From CAYJBH01 sp964370765 (lineage in GTDB: Bacteria > Bacillota > Clostridia > Oscillospirales > Ruminococcaceae), in the NCBI GenBank assembly GCA_964370765.1, contig CAYJKW010000013.1, positions 1 through 45,445 on the forward strand: a stretch of 45,445 nt of DNA. Reading direction: 5' to 3'. The notes beneath the pieces were generated by a model. It did not search any database, was not told where the DNA came from, and saw nothing but the letters and a program-made list of their open reading frames with translations. The translations under genes were made by a program, and so were the position numbers. Shown piece after piece: positions 40,801 to 45,445 of the stretch. Each line of letters begins with the position of its first letter. Position 1 is the stretch's first letter.

Positions 40801-43695
40801 ACATCAGTTTCGGGCTGGGATAGCTGGGAAACTATAGGAACTTCAAGTTCTTCTTTTCTTAGAAATGGACCATATAATATAAATGAACGTGACCGCTTTT
40901 ATTGTGACGTAACAGTCACCTCGGGTGGCGAAACTAGGGTGTATACAACATTCCAGATAGAGTTGCATTACAATACATCAAATCGCTATGATTATACAGA
41001 TGACATTGTAGATTCCTCTAAAATCCCAACACAGTATATTGCAACTATGGGGTCGACTAACTATTTTTATCTTGATGGTAGTGTAAATACAACCTTAACC
41101 AATACGCCTATAGCGTTAAATGATCCTACCGTTACCGCCGGTACAACTGTAAGTTTTACCCCCAATAACCTTAATGTTACACCGAACTATAACTATACTT
41201 GGTACACAAAAGCATCTGATTCTACAGCCTTTCCGTCTACCACCGGTACTGCTACAGGTACAGATAATACCTTTACCATACCTGTAGATAAAACTATGGA
41301 TATAGGTGTACTTGTTAACCTGACGAGCGTAGGTTCACCGGAGGGTGCCTCAATTTTCACCTCTAACTATTTCCAACTCGTGAATCACCTGCTATCAGAT
41401 TCCGATGATGGGGGACAACAAAACCTTACTTTTCCTACTTTTGATGCTACAGCATTTAGTATTAGAGAAGATAGAGTTGATAATAGCTCAATAATGTATG
41501 AAACATTAAACAAGATAATGGCATTACCTAATGTAATGTCTGATGTAATTGCAAGTAGCAATACAGATGATGTTTTGCAATATCTTAACCTATCTAAACC
41601 TAGCCTTAATATTATTGCAAGTCCTACCGAATACACCGAGACAGGCTTGGGGGACGACCTACTAACAGATGCTGCAAATACGTTATCCTATACATTTACT
41701 ATTTCAAATGCCACCGACCCGACACCTTCCTCTACGCGTTATCAGGTGAACCTATACATCGATCAGAATGGTGATGGACGGTATGAAACCTCTGAGCATA
41801 TTAATGCCTTAACTGTTACAGGTCCGGGGAATGTTTCGGTTGCCGAAAATAACCTTGCTGCAGATACACAGTACACTGTGACAAGATCCCTTCCGGATGA
41901 GTATGTAGGGGTTATTCCATGGAAGTTGGAGGTTGTAAAGGTTGGCAATACTGCAGCAACTGCATCGCAAACTGGATTTACTTTTAATAAAAGTGATACA
42001 CCGGTGGTTATAAGCCTTTTACAGATAATAGGTAGTGACTTTGGTAGGGGAGACCCTCTGGTTGATTGGTATGATGATAGTAATAACTTAATACATGAAG
42101 GCGTCGATAAATTTGAAGTGTTATTTAAACAGCTTAAAGATGAGGGGCTTTACGATATTAATGTAGAAACACGAACTATTGCCCAGATAAATGCACTAGG
42201 ATACGATAGGGCAGGGTATCTGTCCGAGTTTAATAAATACAACATGGTTATGCTTGGTTTTACAGAGACGTTTGGTGCAGCGACTTTAGACGGCAGGGGG
42301 CTAAATGCCAATTCTGCACTTGCGATAACTGACTATATTGATTCCGGCAAGGCAATTTTATTTACACATGATACTACATCGCCGTATAATAATAGTTCCG
42401 CTTGGGGCTACACCTCGAATATGATTTTAAGGGATTCGCTTAAACTTGATAGATACGGTGTTACAAACTCAACCTATGGTGTAACTGATTTTTCGCCACT
42501 ATTTAATACTATCAAAGATCCTATTAACGGTGAACTTATTAACTATGTTGCAAATGGCTATAAGTATGCTGACAGTACCATACTTAACAGCCTTGACGAG
42601 GAAGGTTATTCGATAGCATACGCCCCCGGAACGAACCGTACCGAAACTGTTTTAAACAATTCAGGGCAGGCATCGCATGCGATTACACGTTCAATGCCAG
42701 GCGATATAACAAGTGATTATCCTACACATCAGTTCAGCACAAACGGCAATCCATCTGGTGGTAATTACGACAACGTACCCGATTACCCGGTAAAAGGTGG
42801 ATTAGCAAATACTTATAACATTACTCAGGTTAATAAGGGTCAGATCACTAGTTTCCCTTACAATGTAAATACAACTGAATTTAATGGGAGTTTAAGTGAG
42901 TTTTCAGTAGCACAGACCCATCAACAGTGGTTTCAACTCAATATGAACAGTGATGACATTGTAGTGTGGTATTCTTTGGCAGATAATACCCGTAGTGACT
43001 ATTTTAGAAATCATTATAACGATGTTGTAAACACCTATTATATCTATAATGCCGGAAATATAACCTATTCAGGTGCAGGGCATGCCGTAACTAGTGGTAC
43101 AAATGTTTCGGATGATGAAGCAAAGTTGTTTGTTAACACAATGGTTGCCGCATATCGTGCTACCGTGGCAAGTGTATCAATTGAGTTTAATGATGGTAGA
43201 CAGGTTCTTTCAAGTACATTCGTTCCAACCCAATTTAATCAAAACTCACTCACCGGTACTATATTAGACCTTGATACGTCTTCTAGTAGTTCCGGACATC
43301 CGGTTCCCTTCAAGATAATCGATCCGAATCTCTCCCAAAATCAACTTGATGTTGCACTTTACTATCTCGATCCTGATGGTGATTATACAATAGATGGGTC
43401 AGGGGAGATGATAGCAGTTGCCTCGGGAACGCCATCTGGATCCAACCGTTACAGTAGGGTGTCACAGGCTGAATTAAATATTACAGATGCTGATGGAAAC
43501 AAGGTAAATGATCTTCGTAGTAATGTAATCTATAACCTACATCTCACCGATGATATGACCAACTATTTTGAAACTTTAAACGAAAACTCCTTAGAGTTAC
43601 GTCTAGAGATATCAATTAATATTGCAGGCGAAAATTTTAAAAATCTATCATCAGCATTAAATCTTGTAAAGCTTGGTCTGCTTAATCTAAACTAA
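37861..43695 (+). CDS. Giant secreted multidomain protein, candidate pilus-tip adhesin
   Basis: A 1944-aa exported protein. The signal peptide is residues 1 to about 37 (basic start, hydrophobic core, likely cleavage after IFA). No LPXTG, S-layer or C-terminal membrane anchor is visible. Three segments start with a similar strand (KILEIVP near 67, NVLQIQP near 635, SLLQIIG near 1384) and look like alpha/beta, amidotransferase-like folds; the last contains AILFTHDTTS (1498-1507) and resembles the clostridial DUF5057 family as I recall it. Residues 175-260 and 350-425 repeat a TPGTGTHS module. Three Ig-like beta domains lie near 830-925, 944-1038 and 1087-1176 (each with a WY or WF core). Calcium-type loops are DDDDADGIPDND (near 713) and DQNGDGRYETSE (1301-1312). 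Start ATG 37861 follows AAAGGA. It is the last gene after four minor pilins. Confidence 0.85.
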   Translation: MIAGFLNIKKVLLRTVAVAVAVFLLLPLFTDITTIFAIPHTDNPTHVSYPSLTGIETIKIAATSTDPFKILEIVPQDGTGSMGYYVPGQEPIFQNIQTALTSLQSAVEREAYFRALLDQLEHKGLSSADPNADLIFTEGTYSEFIETPWNTATAPTGSIPITLDHSESKTYKGDYVSTPSGGDFVVTDMYVLAPTPGTGTHSMEKTEFVYNSDVTGDPTDYFYYGVEFVELDSLKTTPPFDTYTYLNIAPDPSRPSVTRPETLSEYLRRMEPSDRVDTTNFPETYIYTVIPDGDSDPSNDRYVFRSKTTDLVTEIPVNETLYVVDPASTLAGPVAWSSDLSATPYAANNSTFTADPSGDYVIEHEFSLVTPGTGTHSFVENDATGTQEYTYTYTEVFISLPYKNNNWFIWDVLNDFDTSAGPFVQVDSVTPAAITNAQISEADLIVFSAGFDINAADPAVTSLESLYADNTNDLDPIRRAEIYDRVTNTNPEEALLPIIIDSRLSNITNSEISGLITQLYNASDRRLDNSGFEHNNGFVDENLYYFVPEVTSAGGAGKLITSSFNSLFSDTLYTNNAGYDDTNSPFIEIHTEIVQENVYRNATGTPLLPVDITMATAIRYIINHSDQRVVQNKAAVNVLQIQPISMEKYNSTVNDPDVINAQYVKDNFLPTDTSLDVGDISINTMGTPEFIGKIEDINEVYDMLYIGADIYSDDDDADGIPDNDNDAFHTRTEAGEIITDFNDNTMDGMIYSNIGDVISTRNIYSGALNSDYNEATGNRYATVDVRYSGNDITEKKSQEIIDFASSGFPVIISEDLVGAGAAEYTPLPLTIIIDSTALPNGEVELSLTDTVIDALYSHDLATYSFKWFSRDTSTGTATEIVGSNGVNLVVDKAGYYYCEVTIDYTNGVGVNTNNSANSNTIHLDSYSSLNRSTGTSTLNGHTNQSTYYPVTISYSDHTVYTHLNFDTTGTTVSYQWYKQETSVSGWDSWETIGTSSSSFLRNGPYNINERDRFYCDVTVTSGGETRVYTTFQIELHYNTSNRYDYTDDIVDSSKIPTQYIATMGSTNYFYLDGSVNTTLTNTPIALNDPTVTAGTTVSFTPNNLNVTPNYNYTWYTKASDSTAFPSTTGTATGTDNTFTIPVDKTMDIGVLVNLTSVGSPEGASIFTSNYFQLVNHLLSDSDDGGQQNLTFPTFDATAFSIREDRVDNSSIMYETLNKIMALPNVMSDVIASSNTDDVLQYLNLSKPSLNIIASPTEYTETGLGDDLLTDAANTLSYTFTISNATDPTPSSTRYQVNLYIDQNGDGRYETSEHINALTVTGPGNVSVAENNLAADTQYTVTRSLPDEYVGVIPWKLEVVKVGNTAATASQTGFTFNKSDTPVVISLLQIIGSDFGRGDPLVDWYDDSNNLIHEGVDKFEVLFKQLKDEGLYDINVETRTIAQINALGYDRAGYLSEFNKYNMVMLGFTETFGAATLDGRGLNANSALAITDYIDSGKAILFTHDTTSPYNNSSAWGYTSNMILRDSLKLDRYGVTNSTYGVTDFSPLFNTIKDPINGELINYVANGYKYADSTILNSLDEEGYSIAYAPGTNRTETVLNNSGQASHAITRSMPGDITSDYPTHQFSTNGNPSGGNYDNVPDYPVKGGLANTYNITQVNKGQITSFPYNVNTTEFNGSLSEFSVAQTHQQWFQLNMNSDDIVVWYSLADNTRSDYFRNHYNDVVNTYYIYNAGNITYSGAGHAVTSGTNVSDDEAKLFVNTMVAAYRATVASVSIEFNDGRQVLSSTFVPTQFNQNSLTGTILDLDTSSSSSGHPVPFKIIDPNLSQNQLDVALYYLDPDGDYTIDGSGEMIAVASGTPSGSNRYSRVSQAELNITDADGNKVNDLRSNVIYNLHLTDDMTNYFETLNENSLELRLEISINIAGENFKNLSSALNLVKLGLLNLN

Positions 43696-43711
43696 AAATT
43701 ATACTTTATAT

Positions 43712-43762
43712 AACCAATCCGAACAATATCCCTAAGTTATGGCGATGCTGTTCGGATTGGTT
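43712..43762 (+). terminator. Long hairpin at the end of the pilus locus
   Basis: A perfect 14-bp stem (43712-43725 with 43749-43762) with a 23-base loop lies 16 bases after the giant gene. The following bases are A+T-rich but not a T run, so termination is likely but not certain. Confidence 0.65.
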
Positions 43763-43841
43763 GTATTAAATTATATCATGCTAAATAATGTTGATGCTGT
43801 AGAAGCTGAATTATTCTAAGTCATTTAAAATTGTAAGAGGG

Positions 43842-43891
43842 CCAATAAATAGAAAAGGAGTCTCAGCACGATAACTGTGTGTTGAGACTCC
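43842..43891 (-). terminator. Terminator downstream of the methyltransferase gene
   Basis: A 9-bp perfect stem (43857-43865 with 43883-43891), extendable by CAC/GTG, is followed on the minus strand by TTTTCTATTTATT. It lies about 58 bases beyond the methyltransferase stop and faces the pilus-locus hairpin. Confidence 0.75.
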
Positions 43892-43949
43892 AATCTGTTG
43901 GTGTTATAATATTATTGTCAAACGGTATCTTTTGTGCCCTGTATTATCG

Positions 43950-44519
43950 TCATTTTCTACGAAGAACAATAATAAATGAATCATTTAGCTCAAACTCTGT
44001 GTAATAAACTAATTGTTCTAGCTCCAATTCTTCTGGAATAAGCTTTTTCAATATGCTTTCATCATAATAAACAAATCTTAGTTGTCCGTCAAACTCAAAT
44101 TCCTCACGATATTCACCTGCCCATAAAGTTGCAAAAATTATGCCGCTTGCAGAAAGATGATCACATTGACTTTTCAGTGATTTTGTAAAATCTTGTGTTG
44201 ATAAATGCTGTAGAACCTTGTTTGAATATATACAATCAAAGTTACAGTTAATGTTTACATCCACTGCATCTAAAACTATCACCTTTATGTTGCTTTTGAT
44301 CTTAAAATCATCAACAAAAAGTTGTGAGCTATCACTTCCAATGACCTTATAGGTCTCGGATAGTGAAATTAAATCCACACCTGTTCCCATACCAAGCTCC
44401 AAAAGGGTTGATCCTTTGGGGAGAATCTTGTTCACGCTACTTATAATGAATTTATTATCATACTCTTTCATCATTTCGGTATATAAATCAACATTTTTTC
44501 TATTCATGAAATATTCCAT
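43950..44519 (-). CDS. Class I SAM-dependent methyltransferase
   Basis: A 189-aa Rossmann-fold methyltransferase. The SAM-binding motif I is LELGMGTG (near residues 36-43), the acidic residue after strand 2 is in VIGSDSS, and a motif near DCIYSNKVLQHLS resembles the usual post-motif III region. There is no substrate-specific domain and the length is minimal, so the substrate (small molecule, protein or lipid) cannot be named. AGGAGG lies five bases before the ATG. It is monocistronic, flanked by terminators on both sides, and convergent with the pilus locus, so I see no functional link to pili. Confidence 0.82.
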   Translation of the reverse strand: MEYFMNRKNVDLYTEMMKEYDNKFIISSVNKILPKGSTLLELGMGTGVDLISLSETYKVIGSDSSQLFVDDFKIKSNIKVIVLDAVDVNINCNFDCIYSNKVLQHLSTQDFTKSLKSQCDHLSASGIIFATLWAGEYREEFEFDGQLRFVYYDESILKKLIPEELELEQLVYYTEFELNDSFIIVLRRK

Positions 44520-44599
44520 TACAACCTCCTAATAACGTTAGTGTTCCCCGCAATTTAGCTTGTAAAACAAATCTGAATAAGCTGTACCTACAATATACT

Positions 44600-44641
44600 A
44601 CAAAAAACAAAAAAACACAATCGATTTATTGATTGTGTTTT
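44600..44641 (-). terminator. Terminator of the FetB-like gene
   Basis: An 11-bp stem (44612-44622 with 44631-44641) with an eight-base loop is followed on the minus strand by TTTGTTTTTTG, a textbook intrinsic terminator. Confidence 0.9.
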
Positions 44642-44647
44642 GGATCT

Positions 44648-44677
44648 GGCAAGGTGTCGCCGGCTAAAACCCTTGCC
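44648..44677. other. Small inverted repeat before the terminator
   Basis: GGCAAGG at 44648-44654 pairs with CCTTGCC at 44671-44677 around a 16-base loop. It lies between the FetB-like stop and its terminator and may stabilise the 3' end of the message. Confidence 0.35.
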
Positions 44678-44695
44678 CTTTATATAGCCAAGCAC

Positions 44696-45445
44696 TTATA
44701 TTGTAAATTGATTTTCTTTGTTATAAAGTGTTTTATAACCTAAATTAAGAGATAAATATACAGCAAGTGAAACAACAGCAGCCAAACAAATATTTATTGA
44801 AATTTGATATAAAATTGCAGTTGTAGGAAGTTCGCCAGACAAAATTTGTCCGGTCATCATACCGGGTAGCGCAACTATCCCCATTCCGAGCATTGAGTTT
44901 ATAGTCGGCAAAAGTGCTGTTTCAAGAGCGGTGTTCACAAATGGCATAAGTATATTTTTAGGCTTTGCACTTTGATTTAAAAGAACCTCTATTTGAAGTT
45001 TTGAGTCCTTAATTTTACTCATAAATGTTTTAACCCCAAGTGTAATTCCTGTCATTGCATTACCTATTATCATTCCACTAATAGGTATTGTATATTGTGG
45101 ATTAAATATGCTTTCTTCGATTACAACGGTTATAAAAAAAACTATAATTAAAATTGCGGATAGGCTTATTGAACCTGCTATTATCGACTTAAATTTATTG
45201 TTCAAGCCTTTATTTACTGATAATATTCTATACACAGCAAATATACTCATTAAAACGACATACCCACATACAAGTATAGGTGAGGGATTGTCGAAAATAT
45301 ATGTTAGTACATATCCTGCAAGTGTAAGCTGTATTGTCATTCGTACACTTGCAATAAGTAGTAATTTGGTTTGATTAATCTTACTTACTTTCATAACTAT
45401 TCCTACTATTATAAGCAGAAGATATATTAAAGCAAAGTTAAATAT
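44696..45445 (-). CDS. FetB/YbbM-type ABC transporter permease (5' end beyond window)
   Basis: A membrane protein of the UPF0014/FetB family, the permease partner of an ATPase FetA; E. coli FetAB is linked to iron export and oxidative stress resistance. Family-like motifs are RMTIQLTLAGYVL, PISGMIIGNAM and PGMMTGQILSG, with about seven membrane helices. An ATG at 45394 would start the protein at MKVSKINQ, but the frame stays open to the window edge and the extra residues (FALIYLLLIIVGIV) form the first membrane helix that the family normally has. I therefore regard the gene as cut by the edge, with its true start and any fetA partner outside. A terminator follows. Confidence 0.85.
   Translation of the reverse strand: MFNFALIYLLLIIVGIVMKVSKINQTKLLLIASVRMTIQLTLAGYVLTYIFDNPSPILVCGYVVLMSIFAVYRILSVNKGLNNKFKSIIAGSISLSAILIIVFFITVVIEESIFNPQYTIPISGMIIGNAMTGITLGVKTFMSKIKDSKLQIEVLLNQSAKPKNILMPFVNTALETALLPTINSMLGMGIVALPGMMTGQILSGELPTTAILYQISINICLAAVVSLAVYLSLNLGYKTLYNKENQFTI

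Noticed and set aside
36600..43762. Recent horizontal transfer of the giant gene
   Set aside because: Its strong Asn/Thr content looks different from neighbours, but the base composition by eye and ribosome site match the adjacent pil genes, and no mobile element or repeat borders it. A codon-usage calculation would be needed to support transfer.
1..45445. CRISPR arrays, tRNA or rRNA genes, insertion sequences
   Set aside because: I looked for regular direct repeats, cloverleaf-like stretches and transposase motifs in the gene-free gaps and found none.

Overview
The window looks like a chromosome segment from a low-to-medium GC, Gram-positive anaerobe of the class Clostridia. The reasons are strong AGGAGG-type ribosome binding sites, promoters of the TTGACA-17-TATAAT kind, several TTG starts, Mini-ribonuclease III beside Obg, a MntR/DtxR-type regulator, and a type IV pilus locus with a fused PilM-PilN. 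I see no insertion sequence, prophage, CRISPR array, rRNA or tRNA gene. Genus and species cannot be fixed from this sequence alone.

Layout. (1) 1-4080, plus strand: a housekeeping operon (DUF1015 protein, purine nucleoside phosphorylase, Obg GTPase, Mini-RNase III, DUF1904 protein) closed by a clear terminator. (2) 4121-6866, plus: a membrane-linked trio (mercuric-reductase-like flavoprotein, CDP-alcohol phosphatidyltransferase, TVP38/TMEM64 protein) behind a near-consensus promoter. (3) 17672-6894, minus: one long arginine operon argG-argH-argC-argJ-argB-argD-argF, continuing into metG and a homocysteine S-methyltransferase, with a promoter whose -10 lies inside a perfect palindrome. (4) 23656-17744, minus: a MntR/DtxR-like regulator, both halves of a heterodimeric ABC exporter, and glmS. 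(5) 24510-23662, minus: a voltage-gated-type K+ channel, divergent from the pilus genes.

(6) 24620-43762, plus: a 19-kb type IV pilus locus in the order pilB, pilT, pilC, pilA, a roughly 300-base structured noncoding stretch, pilD, pilMN, pilO, four further prepilins (one 739 aa long and lacking the conserved Glu5) and finally a 1944-aa secreted protein. PilB and PilT power extension and retraction, PilC is the platform, PilD processes prepilins, PilMN and PilO form the inner assembly complex, and PilA is the probable major subunit. The four minor prepilins plus the giant exported protein resemble in layout the minor pilin plus PilY1 tip modules of Gram-negative bacteria, although the giant protein shows no visible PilY1 sequence signature. 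This is the part most likely to hold an undescribed system: a Gram-positive pilus tip with a giant calcium-motif-bearing adhesin.

(7) 43950-45445, minus: a small SAM methyltransferase and a FetB/YbbM-type permease cut by the right window edge. Several starts differ from the longest reading frame (pilC, the large minor pilin, metG, glmS, PNP and others). One ABC half appears to start at a non-AUG codon in a TGATT stop/start overlap.
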